The notes under the pieces are model-generated. The model ran no database searches, was not told the DNA's origin, and saw only the letters and a program-made list of their open reading frames with translations. Positions 1 to 10,188 of a DNA stretch of 64,000 nucleotides are shown piece by piece. The first letter of the stretch is position 1; the number at the start of each line of letters is the position of its first letter. This DNA comes from Epinephelus fuscoguttatus (Eukaryota > Chordata > Actinopteri > Perciformes > Serranidae), in the NCBI RefSeq assembly GCF_011397635.1, contig NC_064759.1, positions 14,156,428 through 14,220,427 on the forward strand. Direction: 5' to 3'. A program made the translations under genes and the position numbers.

Positions 1-73
1 CGACTGCGTAATGTTATCTGGGGAGACCGCCAAGGGACTGTTTCCTGTGGAGGCAGTCGCAATGATGCACTCG
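1..73 (+). CDS. pklr: pyruvate kinase exon (partial): end of catalytic barrel
   Basis: The exon is cut by the window edge. Codons start at position 2 and read [12 protein letters not shown], the conserved pyruvate kinase stretch, then [11 protein letters not shown]. The donor GTGTGT starts at 74 and the exon ends on a codon boundary. Confidence 0.85.
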
Positions 74-3000
74 GTGTGTGTTTCAGTGTGTGCATCACGT
101 CCACTCTGTTACATGTGACTTATAGTAGAGCCCTCTGATGACGCTCTCCCTCTCTGTCTCTCAGATCTGCAGGGAGGCAGAGGGTGCCATTTTCCACCAG
201 CAGCTGTTTGAGGAGTTGCGTCGCCTCACTCCGCTCTCCACTGACCCCACAGAGGTCACAGCCATTGGAGCTGTAGAGTCCTCCTTTAAATGCTGTGCTG
301 GGGCCATCATAGTCCTCACCACCAGCGGCAGGTGTGTATACCAAACCTTCCACCAGACAAGAAGGCATGGTTATGGTGTAGTTTAAGAATCAGTTTTGGA
401 AATACACTCATTTATATTCACATTACCGTAAATAATCTTTATTTATTAGTAGTCTTTATTTATAGAGCACCTTTCAAAACAGAGTTACAGTTTTACAATA
501 CAAAACAGAAAATTAAGATTGCATGATATGTCAGGACGATAAGTTTTAGGCACATAATGGGATATTGTTGTTATGTGTTTTTTTTTTTTCAATGATGAAA
601 ATTACAGCAGAGAGATAGTACCAATAATACAATGCCCCGACTGCTTTTATTGAATTACCATGGGCAGCATTGGCACGCCCCAACACAGAAGGTGGAGGTG
701 GTGGTGGTGTTACAACAAATTTGATCTGTCTGAGTATAATGGGTATTTGATCTGGACCTACTCTAATGTGGTCTACATGTGAAAAACACAGTGAAATGTT
801 AAACTCTATTTTGGCACTTTCACAAATATAATAAAGGTTCACAATTCTGGAAGTGTTTTAAAACATATTTAGCCTCTCTGGAATAATCTAGTCCAGATTT
901 GACCTGCCTAAGTACAGTGGTTTTTGATCTGGACCCGGTCTAATGTGGCCTGCATGTAAAAAAACGCAGTGAAATGTCCCTTTTTTTTTTCTTTTTTTTT
1001 TGCATTTTCACAAATATAATAAAGGCTTCTCAAATCTGAATGTGGGTTTAGGACAGCGTCAAGGCTATACCCTTAAAGGGCCAGTGTGTAATATTTGGCA
1101 TGGTTTATTGTCAAATCTGAATCTGAATCCGAATATTCTAACCATTAATATGTTTATATAAGTGTATAATCGCTATAAAATAAAATTTGTTTCGGTTTTT
1201 GTAGCCTTATAATTATGTGCTTTTATATATATACAGTACAGGCCAAAAGTTTGGACACACCTTCTCATTCAGTGCGTTTTCTTTATTTTCATGACTATTT
1301 ACATTGTAGATTCTCACTGAAGGCATCAAAACTATGAATGAACACATGTGGAGTTATGTACTTAACAAAAAAAGGTGAAATAACTGAAAACATGTTTTAT
1401 ATTCTAGTTTCTTCAAAATAGCCACCCTTTGCTCTGATTACTGCTTTGCACACTCTTGGCAATATAGGTTACTTTTCCCTTAACTCTCCCCTTATCTGCT
1501 GAATTGGGAGCCATAAATTGGAAGCAAACGTCAGAATTGTGTTTTGACAGATTATGTCGACGCATTTGATTTGACTTCTTTGGCAAAATGCTCCATAAAA
1601 ACCAATGTATGTTTTGGAAGTTTTTTTATATACTTTAATAGACAAATAAATGAACATTTAAAGAGTCTGAACTGTTCTTTACTTTTGCTGTATTAACAAT
1701 AGTGTCATTTAGATGTGCTTCGGTCAGGACTAAATCATCTGTATTTTCTTACATTAGCCTTTCTTACTCTCAGGTGAGCATAATCAACAGGTTATAGACT
1801 TTTTAAAATACAAAAATGTGAAATGATTGGTTATCTTATCGTTATCAGCCATAAGAAGCAGGTAGTTGTCAATATCGGCTGAAAAAAAAGTCTATCATGC
1901 ATCCCTACAGAATATAGGTCATTGTAGAGAATGACTTTAACTAAGAGCCAAAAACTAGGCACATAGTAAAACACAGAGTGTAATGAAATAAAATGTAATA
2001 AAACATATGTGACATCACCAAAAAAGCTTATGTAAAAAAGTGTGTTTTTAAAAGTGATTTAAAACATGATGCAGATTTTGCAGCCCTGATCTCCTCAGGC
2101 AGATCATTTCATACTCTAGGAGCTCTGCCTGTAAAGGCTCCATCATCTTAATCTGGACCTTGGCATGACAAGGAGTGACGCATTCGATGATCTCAAGGGA
2201 CATAGGGCAATATAAGGTCAGATAAGTAACTTGGAGCGAGGCCTCCCGAGATAGCAGGTAGCTGGTGTAAGGAAGCCAGGATAAGGGAAATGTGTTTCTT
2301 ACCCCAAGTCAAAATCATGGCAGCAATGTTTTGAGTGAGCTTAAAGCAGGAAAGGGATTTTTTTTTTATTTATTTATTTATTTTTTTTCACTGATGCCAG
2401 AGCAAGGCATGGATAACGGGTTCCAGATTGTAGTGGAAACTAAATGATCTAATCCTTGAAATGTGTCTTAGATGGTGAAAGCAACACTGAACCACTGATC
2501 TGATATGTTTGTCTAAGATTAGATTTTGATCCAAAACAACACCAAGATTTAAGCAATGTTGGGTTATGAATGGGACAGTGAACTAAAGCTATTTGATATT
2601 TGGGAATTTACACTGTCTTGACCTTTGATCAATGATCTGTTCTATCAGCATTTAGCTGAAGGAAATCATGCATGTCATAAAGGCAGTTCAGCAGGTTGAT
2701 AGTGTTCTGGTAGTTTTCTGCAAGGTCACAGCTTTGATAGATCAAAGTATCATCTACATAACAATGGAAGTTGATATTATGCCTAGTATAAAGTGACCAA
2801 GAGGAAGCATGTAAAAGAAAAAGAGAATTGGACCCAGCACCAAGCCTTGGGGTATCCCACAGTGGACACCTTAATGACACCAGTGGCATTAATATAGCAG
2901 CAAACCACTATTTTCTACATAAAGATATAGTGGAGTAATGGTGTCCTGAGCAGAGAATGAAGTCATGCTCCCTCTGTATATGTTATTATCTGAGCTTCTC

Positions 3001-3886
3001 TGATGCTTGTTGTGGTAAGCTGGTCCAGCCACGTGTGCATGTTAGTGCATGTGTGTATCCCACTGGTTAGCTCATTGGCATTGCTTTGCACTGCTCTCAT
3101 ATGGCGGTTACTGCTGATATCGGGATGGCATTGTTGTGGAAGCGTAGCACCCACCCTGTGGTTCCCTACCTGGTTAACACCATTAGCTGCTAGCCGCGAC
3201 TCAGCCATGTTCATGTTGAGAACCGTGTGCAGAGAACTCATAGGCTCTGAATTTTGCATAAAGCCCCTTTAAGGTTAGGAAAAGATCAAGGTTACCATTA
3301 GTGAAAAGGTGAACATGATTTTTGGGCCTTCAATGAAACACAGACTCCAGTTTCCTACATGAAAGTCATATACTATATACATCCATCCACCACCCCAACC
3401 TCCACACTGTAACCTTCCACCTCTTTATATTTAGGGCAAACCACTTCCTGCATTACCACTGAACAGCGGTATTGCACACAAATCTTGCTGTGCTGAGTCA
3501 TTCAATGTGAACTTAATTCCTTGGATACTCGACCGGCTTTTTATACACCCACAAGCATGCACATACTGTCGAGTTAATAGACTTATCTGTGGAAGAGTTA
3601 GACCGTAGAAAACATGTCACACACAATTTTGAGTTCCTCCTCTTCCCTCTGGACAGACATATAGGCTCTTTAAAGGCTGAAGCAACAGATGTTGTTTTTC
3701 TTATTCCCAGAGCAAAACTACAGATTGAATAATGCAGTCCTGTTACCTGCGTTTGCATCCTAAGGGCAGAGTTTTATGTTGACTGTAATGTTTGTTTTCC
3801 TGCATTTTTGTGTGTTCTGACTGCTTGCTGTGCAAATCGACTCCCCTACCAGCCTAACAAACAAACAAAATAAAGATTTCTCTTCT

Positions 3887-3925
<39 letters not shown>

Positions 3926-6900
3926 CAGTATAGATTAACTGCATGTGTTAACGCATATTTTATGCATAGTCCCTACATAAATGCACAGACAAATACCCAT
4001 ACAGACAAAAACATATCAAATGCAAATTATTTCATACAGGCACACTGCATGATACAGTTAAGATATCCACATCCTATCATGCCCTGTGGCTTGTATAAGG
4101 GCTGAGAAGACCCAGCTGACCTTGATTTTGAATCAAGATTGCATTACAACAAGGCTAAGAGTCTTCAGCGATGCTATCAGCACTGTGAGACTGTACTTAA
4201 GCATAACAGTGCTTTGAGCTGAATGCTAATGTAGGCATACTACGATGCTCACAGTTACAAAGCTAGCATGCTGATCTGATTTTTAAAGGGATGGGTCAGT
4301 GTTTTTTAATTTTTAAGTGAGGTTGTATGAAAATAAGTTTAAGTGTACACTGTATTTAGAGTATTTATACCACTTTCTCTTGCCATCAGACAGCTGTTAT
4401 CTTTGTTCTCTTCAAAGCTACCACACCAAGCGCTGGTCTCACTCCAAAGTTGTCAAAAACCGGCACTTGGTCAGTGACTTAAGGCGTCAGACACTGACAA
4501 AAAAAGCTGTCCTTTCATATCAGCATGATACGTGGCCGGTTATAGTTTAATGCCGGTCAGCGGCATCAAGGGGAAACACAGAGGGATTAAAGGGGTTAAA
4601 GCAGCAGAAGTCCAAGAATGGGATGGGTGGTGGATGGGTCCAACAACCCCCGACTTTCACCCGGGAGGCCAGTGTTTGCTCGCTGCAAGATTGTGAAGCC
4701 AAAGCCTGTTCTTTTTTCCTAAATCCAACCACATCCGCTTGTTGGCAAAACATAACCACTTGTGTTTGTTGCTGATGGAAAAAAGTAAATTTGCAGTGTT
4801 GTACCAGGGAAGTGCGTTTATTTTAAGATACTGAATGGAAACTGTACATATCCTGTATAAACAGAAGTCTATTTTAAAAACAGACAATGCATGTAACAAG
4901 CTGAAGTTGACATTGTGTCCCTGAATGTCAAAAACCAAAGCACACAGGGTACCTTGCATGTCATAGCTCGATGTGGATGGTCCATGAACAAACGTCGATA
5001 TATGATGAGGTCGGAGAGAGAATGTGTTGACCAAGCGTCTTTGACAAAAACAAGTAATTTTACCTCTCAGAACACAGGAGTTGCTGGTCAATCACTGTTT
5101 AAAGCAGTTTGTTTGTGTTGCTGTGTGACTTAAGTGTTTTAAAGAATTTGTACAGACTCACCGAGGTCACGTAACAACTCAAATAAACTCACTGATCAAG
5201 GCAGTGGTAGACCAGCAACTCCCATGATGTGCGAACTACAATTGTTTGTCAAAGGAGTGTGGTGGCTTTTAAGAGGGTGATATACTGGCTTCAGGGCCCC
5301 GTTGGAAAGGGCTGTTTTGACAGCAAGAAAAGGCAGTTTTGCTGCTGCACCCATCCACAGCAGTACATTGCTTAGTCTCCATGGGTACCCCTGTCCGCTG
5401 CTCCAAACTGATGGCACGCTGACCACCATCTACTGTATATAATACACTGGCTCTGGATAAATACCACACACAACCACACTTCAAATAATCCAAACTATCC
5501 CTTTAACAAATCTCAGTTTAGCATGTTTACATGCTCACATTCGGCATTTACTGTAGATGAAAACGTCATTAGTTTTTTGCATGGATTTCACTCTTAAACC
5601 ACAGAATTGGACAAATTAAAATTTTGACCTGATGACGCTGCTGGATGAAAAGTCAGGGGATGACTACAGTGACTGCAATTAATCCGGATCAAAGTGGTGG
5701 ATTAAACAACCGACAGACCAACCGACACAGACCGACAGAGCCATCCTCAGAGCTGTGTTGCTAGCATGGCCAAAAAGTGACTTTGAGAGAATGTTCATTA
5801 TTACTTTGGCAGAAGCTTCACTCACAAACTGCTCAGTATCCCAATCAGAGCATGCGACAAAGTGACATCTGTGTTTAGATTGGTGGGAAAGATGACATGT
5901 GGGAGTTTACCACCACCATCATCAAACAGTAAATGAGGGAATATGTTTTAGAAATGGTGTTTATTCCTTCAGTGGAGTTCAGGGACTTGTAGAATCTATG
6001 CCAAGGAGCACTGAAGCTTCTGGCAGCCAGACTGTGCCAACACTGATGATATATTTTCCCTCTTTCTTTCCTCCCCATTTTTTCAGAGCGGCACATCTGC
6101 TGTCCAGGTACCGCCCTCGCTGTCCTATTATTGCCATCACCAGAAGCCCACAGGTACAGTCTGCCTCTGTGAACCAGCACTGCATTTGTCTTGTCTGAAA
6201 CACAACTTAATTGTTGATGACTCACTTTTTTTTTTAAAACTAAAGAGTGTGTTACAGTCAATATTTACTCTGGCAGTCTGCTGTAAATGGTGCCAGCACT
6301 AAAGACGTCACATTGGTCTGAGTGTATTTATGTGTCACATTTTATTGGAGTGTATTCCTGTTTTTATGGGACAGTTGTTTTAAAGCATCTGCTCAGAGCA
6401 CCAAATGTGTCACAAATCACTTTAAAATAGATCATAATTACCTAAGATGAGTCATGTGGAGTTAATCCATAAGATCCCCCTCCATATGCTGAATGCTCCA
6501 CATAGAGGTCAGAGGTCAGGGTCAGATTCAGAGCAGCACATATGGACCAGGTGTGGACACAGTCAGCACACTGGCTGCTTGTGTGGGGGCATAACCCTGC
6601 TATCCTACTTATAGTAACACCCATAACTTTTTAGATCACAGGATGGTCATTTTAAATGTCAAAACCTTTATTTATACAGTGGAAACATGACAGCAAGCTC
6701 TTTTTTGCAGCAGAGTCCTGTTAATATACAAATTATAAGTATGATAAGAAGTTGTCATGCAATAGAAAACAACATTTCCATAGAAAAAGAACAAAAACAA
6801 AAATGGCTACAGAGAGAAAATAAGTAAATTTCCATAACAAGTCGGAAAAAAGAATATTTATGCCAATTAGTATTCACTTTAGTCTCAAACACCTTCATAT

Positions 6901-9900
6901 TGCCATAAATGCACCAATTTGAACACTTCTGAAAATCGAGAATGCACTTATTATAATTAAAGTGAGGCTTAAAACAAAGCAAAAACATTACTGAAACACT
7001 TCTAAAATGATGTCCATAACCATTATTAACATAACTTGAGTTGTTGGTAATTCACGCTATTATTGAACAATTCTGTAACAGAACAGAAAATGGTTTCCTG
7101 AGGGTGAAACTAGAGGAAAGGTCATGAGATCTTTAAGATCATTAAGATCTTTAGAACATTAATGGGTTCAACCTTATTCTGCCCTTTACATTGTATGTAA
7201 ATTTGACATTTTGGGCTGATAGTGTTGCTAGAGACGCTTATAGTGTCCATAATGGAAAGTTTAGTCCTCAGGGGAGCATGAATATGCATTTTAAATTCTG
7301 TGATATTTATATATTTAAAGGAGCTATTTGTAAGAAATCTAAAGCAAATAATCGTAAAATCCTCCTAACATGTCACAGAGACTAAGGAATAATGTTCATA
7401 TAACATACTGATCTCACCGACAACAATAGTACAGCCAGAATATTCGCATTTTAAAAAAAAAAATTTGCGGTCCGCAAATCATGTTTATGTTTTGAATGTG
7501 TGTTTTGGCCTGTTGCGCCACCCACCGCCGTCTACCAGTCATGCAGTCAGTAGAGTCTCAGCATCAGTTACAGTTACGACTAAGCTACAATGACTGACGG
7601 TGCGACTAAACCCAAACGACCTCGTTTTGATTCCCAAAAATGCCAAGACAAAACTCGAGCCAAATCGAGGGTCTATATAGGATATACTTTTGAACAGTGG
7701 AGATGGTTGAAAGCGGAGAATAATTTGAAATCGGATGTCGAAGTGGCTACTCTTCTCCTCGACAGGTAAGCTTTAGCCAAAGTTGGCTAACTAGCATCAT
7801 AGCTAGACGGGGATGGACATTTCAAATACTTTCAACTGTTATTCATTTTTGATCATATATTGTAGCCCATGTGCAGATGGGTCATCGACCTGACTAATTT
7901 TTTTGAGAAACAAACATTAGCAGCATGGCAAGCAGCATTAGCAGTGTACCGGTACATAGCATTAGCAGCTAGCTCCTCCTCCGCCACATCCCGGCAGCAG
8001 AGAAGCCGGACTTGCTCGAACGGTCCGCTGGAAAACCGAAGATCAAGGACGCGGCATCGCAGCACTGCCACGGCGGCCGCCCGTGGGCAAACAAGTCAGT
8101 CTCCAGTGTGCTGCTGTCCAGCAACCTCGAATCTGGGGGGGGTGAATTTGAGCGCAGTAACCGTTTTGGCCACATTCTTACATACAGCGCCTTTAATGTA
8201 TACAAGTGGTAGTTTTGGCCCACTGACGGTGCTAGAGAAGTTGGGGTTTATGAAAAACCTCCATTAATCTTTAATGCGCACAGCAAAGTTAATGGACAGC
8301 AAGCCTCAGTTCTTTTTAGGTAACTATTGGATCAAATTGTCAGTGAAAGGGAAATTGGTCTCACAGTGGCTTCAATCAGTTTTCAAGGGTTCACAAGAAA
8401 ACCTTTTTAACAAAACGAATACTTCCATTACCCAGAATAATTACGTTTGATTTTTCTCTCTGGATACTTAGACATCTTCACATCTCCAAAGATCCTTCAA
8501 ATGATATGACCTAAGAAAGAAAATTGCTCGTTGGTTGAACTAATAACTCGTGTTCACACGATCTGTGATGAGGAGTCACAAGTAGAGATTACTGTGAAGT
8601 ATTTCCCCTTTTGGTGACCCTTACGGGACCTTATGTACGGTAGTTCACTGAGAGACAAATCATTTCTGATCCAATTTTAATCATGCCATGAATTACACAA
8701 ATGATGATTTCCAATTTAAGAATAATTTTGTAAGTCAAGAAAAGCGTGTTTTGCCAGAGTACCATTTAGTTTGTGTCAACCTGAGGTGTTTCATCCAGCG
8801 ATTCCTGGTAATTTTATAAGCCAGGAAGCAAAAGAACAAGCAGGACCTGTTGCTTGTGTGAGCACATTATGGCAATGGTTCCCATCTGTTCAACCCACGG
8901 GGTCCAGATTTCTCCTTAGTCATTAGCCCGAGGTCCACACAGTTTGATTTATTCAGCGTTTGGACATGTCATCAAGCTAGTTTGCTAATTTACAAATTTG
9001 ACCTGTTTTCAAGTCACTTGCAGTCCATTCAGAATGGATCCATGACCCATCTCTGGACCACAACCCACTGTTTGGGAACCACTGCCTTATGGTATGAAAT
9101 ACACTGCCAATGTTGTTTCAGCAAGAGAGAAAGCTACAACATAATTTCTGCGACATTAGGGTGTGTAGTCTTTGTAATTGTTGAATTCAGTATCTTGCCT
9201 AAGGATACTTCTACGAGCAGACCCTCCGCCCTTCTTCCGATTATTGGACGAGCTGCTCTACCTCTGAGCCACAGCCGCCCCAATTTAATGTAATCACATT
9301 TCCTGGGACAATAAAGCCCTTCAAACTGAACTGAATTAAAACCCACGTATTAAGGGCTTGCGTGATACAACAGTCTTCAGTACGCCACTGTTTCTGTTTG
9401 AATAAATGCTCTGCTATGTTTTGTCGGCTGAATGCAGCCGAGGTCGCATGGTGGTCCACCGGAAAGAGAGGGACTTGGTGTCTGTATTAATATTGTGCAG
9501 TCAAAAACTAAAACAGTCGGAAACAACTGTATTAGTTTAGTTAAGGTCTGGGAAATCTTGAATGGACAGATGAACCAAAACAGATTCACTTGAACTGAGT
9601 ACGTCTCTGTCCTCTCCCTCAGGTGGCCCGTCAGTCTCAGCTGCTACGAGGAGTGTTTCCTGTCCTCTTCCACCCTCTGCCTGCTCCCGTCTGGGCCGAT
9701 GATGTCGACAACAGGGTCAACTTTGGCATGGACATAGGTCAGTGTGTGGGAGAGCTGTTTTGTCTGCTTGTACGCCTCCATTACTATGCACATTTATATG
9801 CTATTATACTGTCTAACTCACACACACTCCTCTTTTTCCCCCGCAGGGAAAGCAAGAGGATTCTTCAAGTCGGGCGACATGGTGATCGTGGTGACAGGCT

Positions 9901-9953
9901 GGATCCCAGGGTCGGGTCACACTAACATTATGAGGGCAGTCAATGTCCCATAG
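1..9953 (+). CDS. pklr: Pyruvate kinase (liver/red-cell type), 3' part of gene, five exons
   Basis: Joined coding exons are 1-73, 165-331, 6087-6153, 9623-9737 and 9847-9953 (stop TAG 9951-9953). All junctions are GT-AG and the frame is kept across each. They encode about the last 175 residues of pyruvate kinase, which makes ATP and pyruvate from phosphoenolpyruvate in cytosolic glycolysis: the end of the catalytic barrel (SGETAKG) and the C domain that binds fructose-1,6-bisphosphate. Stretches such as [26 protein letters not shown] and VIVVTGW resemble mammalian PKLR more than PKM. The ending (NVP) and GKARGFFK are PKM-like, so the paralogue is inferred. The HCN3-like gene downstream supports pklr, because PKLR and HCN3 adjoin in mammals. 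I found no second, mutually exclusive M1/M2-type exon. The 5' part lies outside the window. Confidence 0.75.
165..331 (+). CDS. pklr: pyruvate kinase exon equivalent to the PKM M1/M2 alternative exon
   Basis: The acceptor is TCTCTCAG at 157-164. The exon begins [12 protein letters not shown] and ends SGR with a split Arg codon (AG|A), followed by the donor at 332. The segment [17 protein letters not shown] is M2/L/R-like rather than M1-like. The TTSGR loop is the fructose-1,6-bisphosphate phosphate-binding loop. The residue after it is Ala where I recall Ser in human PKM2. Confidence 0.9.
435..535 (-). mobile_element. LINE 3' tail fragment
   Basis: Read on the minus strand this gives a TGAAAGGTGCTCTATAAATA-type end followed by AT-rich simple repeat. 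The same kind of end occurs at 23040-23070 beside a LINE reverse-transcriptase C-terminus. Only the tail is seen. Confidence 0.4.
718..1042. repeat. local direct duplication, two ~140-bp units
   Basis: Unit 1 (718-852) and unit 2 (897-1042) share the order TTTGA-CTG--T-AGTA, TTTGATCTGGACC, CTAATGTGG-CT-CATGT, CAGTGAAATGT and TTTCACAAATATAATAAAGG. Unit 2 carries an extra poly-T run. Confidence 0.75.
1233..1463 (-). mobile_element. Tc1/mariner-type transposon fragment (transposase C-terminus plus terminal repeat)
   Basis: The + strand starts at TATA|CAGTACAGGCCAAAAG, followed by TTTGGACACACCTTCTCA, which matches the terminal repeat of a very common teleost Tc1-like element. The minus strand reads [14 protein letters not shown] and then a stop at 1397-1399, like the C-terminus of Tc1 transposases. 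The rest of the transposase is absent, so it is a dead fragment. Confidence 0.65.
1930..2889 (-). pseudogene. L2-like LINE fragment with reverse-transcriptase remains
   Basis: On the minus strand, 2889-2629 reads through a reverse-transcriptase palm with the catalytic signature FHCYVDDT. Further 3', 2140-2040 reads [17 protein letters not shown] and [12 protein letters not shown], the typical C-terminus of teleost L2/CR1-like reverse transcriptases, with the Trp codon changed to a stop. The two blocks are collinear, frames are broken and the 5' part is missing. The left boundary is approximate. Confidence 0.7.
2890..3268 (+). mobile_element. TTAA-type MITE, 5'-truncated copy (same family as 43458-43872)
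   Basis: The sequence follows the copy at 43458-43872 from ATATAGCAGCAA through GTGGAGTAATGG, TTGTTGTGGTAAGC, CATTAGCTGCTAGCCGC and GCATAAAGCCCC to TTTAAGG. A TTAA follows at 3269-3272. Its left part is missing exactly where the LINE begins, so the LINE probably interrupted or replaced it. Confidence 0.65.
3891..3920. repeat. (CA)n microsatellite
   Basis: About 15 uninterrupted AC units in the pyruvate kinase intron. Confidence 0.95.
4287..5502. mobile_element. TTAA-flanked MITE split by a nested insertion
   Basis: TTAA occurs at 4283-4286 and 5503-5506. The left end AGGGATGGG...AAGTGAGGTTGTATG matches the reverse complement of the right end, AGGGATAGT...AAGTGTGGTTGTGTG, over roughly 50 bp. 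The element is interrupted by the 597-bp insertion at 4433-5029 and would be about 610 bp without it. TTAA target duplications are typical of Kolobok and piggyBac; superfamily is inferred. Confidence 0.6.
4433..5029 (+). mobile_element. MITE, copy 1 of a two-copy family, 8-bp target duplication
   Basis: It is flanked by perfect 8-bp repeats ACCAAGCG (4425-4432 and 5030-5037). It starts CTGGTCTCACTCCAAAG and ends AATGTGTTG. The copy at 24990-25547 aligns along its whole length (AAGGCGTCAG, CCTGTTCTTTTTTCCTAAA, GACAATGCATGTAAC, CAGGGTACCTTG). The 8-bp duplication suggests hAT. No transposase is present. Confidence 0.75.
6087..6153 (+). CDS. pklr: pyruvate kinase exon, C domain
   Basis: The acceptor tract ends CATTTTTTCAG at 6086. 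The exon completes the split Arg, then reads [15 protein letters not shown] and AITRSPQ, and ends on a codon boundary before GTACAG. The matching mammalian segment is SAHQVARYRPRAPIIAVTR. Confidence 0.9.
7319..8192 (+). mobile_element. TTAA-flanked DNA transposon (874 bp) with exon-like ORF
   Basis: TTAA flanks are at 7315-7318 and 8193-8196. The left terminus AGGAGCTATTTGTAAGAA matches the reverse complement of the right terminus, AGGCGCTGTATGTAAGAA, at 15 of 18 bases. The interior holds a 59-codon ORF with a consensus splice donor (7590-7765) and a GC-rich block (7970-8140). No transposase is seen. Kolobok-like is the best guess from the TTAA duplication. Confidence 0.7.
7590..7765 (+). CDS. 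exon-like small ORF inside the TTAA element, function unknown
   Basis: The ATG at 7590 has A at -3. The ORF encodes [16 protein letters not shown]..., with a basic start and then [16 protein letters not shown] and a [11 protein letters not shown] end, running into a strong donor CGACAG|GTAAGC at 7765/7766. Unspliced, it stops at TAA within the donor (59 aa). I recall similar '(Y/N)IG-AF-RW--LK---LKSDAE-A-FLLD' segments in many uncharacterised teleost proteins, but cannot name a family. It may be a transposon-encoded first exon or a captured host exon. Expression is unproven. Confidence 0.4.
8873..9084. mobile_element. hAT-like MITE (212 bp)
   Basis: The termini are CAATGGTTCCC on the left and GGGAACCACTG on the right. 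Flanking 8-mers CATTATGG (8865-8872) and CCTTATGG (9085-9092) match at 7 of 8 positions, as expected for a hAT target duplication. The inner GTCACTTGC-GT-CA-TCAGAATGGA region recurs at 48177-48254. Confidence 0.75.
9183..9281 (-). mobile_element. tRNA-derived SINE, partial
   Basis: Read on the minus strand it begins GGGGCGGCTGTGGCTCAGAG, then GTAGAGCAGCTCGTCC, a tRNA-like head with an A box. It ends at CCTTAGGCAAGATACTGAA, typical of a common fish SINE. The B-box region is degraded. Confidence 0.7.
9623..9737 (+). CDS. pklr: pyruvate kinase exon, C domain
   Basis: The acceptor CTCTCCCTCAG ends at 9622. The exon encodes [16 protein letters not shown], then [16 protein letters not shown] plus the first base of a Gly codon. 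The Trp and Arg of this stretch match the positions that contact fructose-1,6-bisphosphate in human PKM2 (W482 and R489 from memory). Confidence 0.9.
9847..9953 (+). CDS. pklr: pyruvate kinase terminal coding exon
   Basis: The acceptor CCCCCGCAG ends at 9846. The exon reads [32 protein letters not shown] and NVP, then TAG. The activator loop has Ile where the family normally has Arg (GWRPGSG), giving GWIPGSG. The 3' UTR follows directly. Confidence 0.9.
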
Positions 9954-10182
9954 ACAACCTGATGTTATCTGACTTTAAATCTGACTGAAATGCTGACGAT
10001 GAAAACCAAAGAACCCCTTTTTAAATAAAATGATAGCAACCGTCTCTTATAGAATAACCAAAGCATTTTAACAGCATCATCATTGTTATTTAAAGTCAGG
10101 GTTAAGGTAGAGAAACACTTGTCACTGGAACTGGTCTCATAAATGCTGAACATGTGTGTCTTGAAAGCGATGACTCCCTCCA

Positions 10183-10188
10183 AATAAA
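10183..10188 (+). terminator. candidate poly(A) signal of pyruvate kinase mRNA
   Basis: An AATAAA hexamer lies 230 nt after the stop. A second AATAAA at 10024-10029 is only 71 nt after the stop. Either could end the transcript; nothing here decides between them. Confidence 0.4.

Larger units (their letters stand above)
332..6086 (+). other. pyruvate kinase intron (5.8 kb), repeat-rich
   Basis: I found no further exon between the donor at 332 and the acceptor at 6086. The intron holds a LINE 3' tail (about 435-535), a local duplication (718-1042), a Tc1-type fragment (1233-1463), an L2-like LINE (about 1930-2889), a TTAA-family repeat fragment (2890-3268), a CA repeat (3891-3920) and a nested MITE pair (4287-5502). 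Confidence 0.7.
6154..9622 (+). other. pyruvate kinase intron with TTAA element, hAT MITE and SINE
   Basis: From 6154 to about 7310 I see only AT-rich sequence with no recognisable feature. Then follow the TTAA element 7319-8192, the hAT-like MITE 8873-9084 and the minus-strand SINE 9183-9281. The stretch 8197-8864 shows nothing I recognise. Confidence 0.6.

Noticed and set aside
2629..2889. YVDD motif as a possible endogenous retrovirus polymerase
   Set aside because: The surrounding residues and the collinear LINE C-terminus ([16 protein letters not shown]) place it with non-LTR retrotransposons; no LTRs or gag/env were seen.
332..6086. a second, mutually exclusive M1-type exon of pyruvate kinase
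   Set aside because: No sequence similar to the 165-331 exon with flanking AG/GT was found in the intron, arguing against a muscle-type gene.
7869..8267. 132-codon frame within the TTAA element
   Set aside because: Low-complexity Ala/Ser/Thr translation of a GC-rich block; it runs past the element's end and no splice acceptor convincingly joins it to the 7590-7765 ORF.
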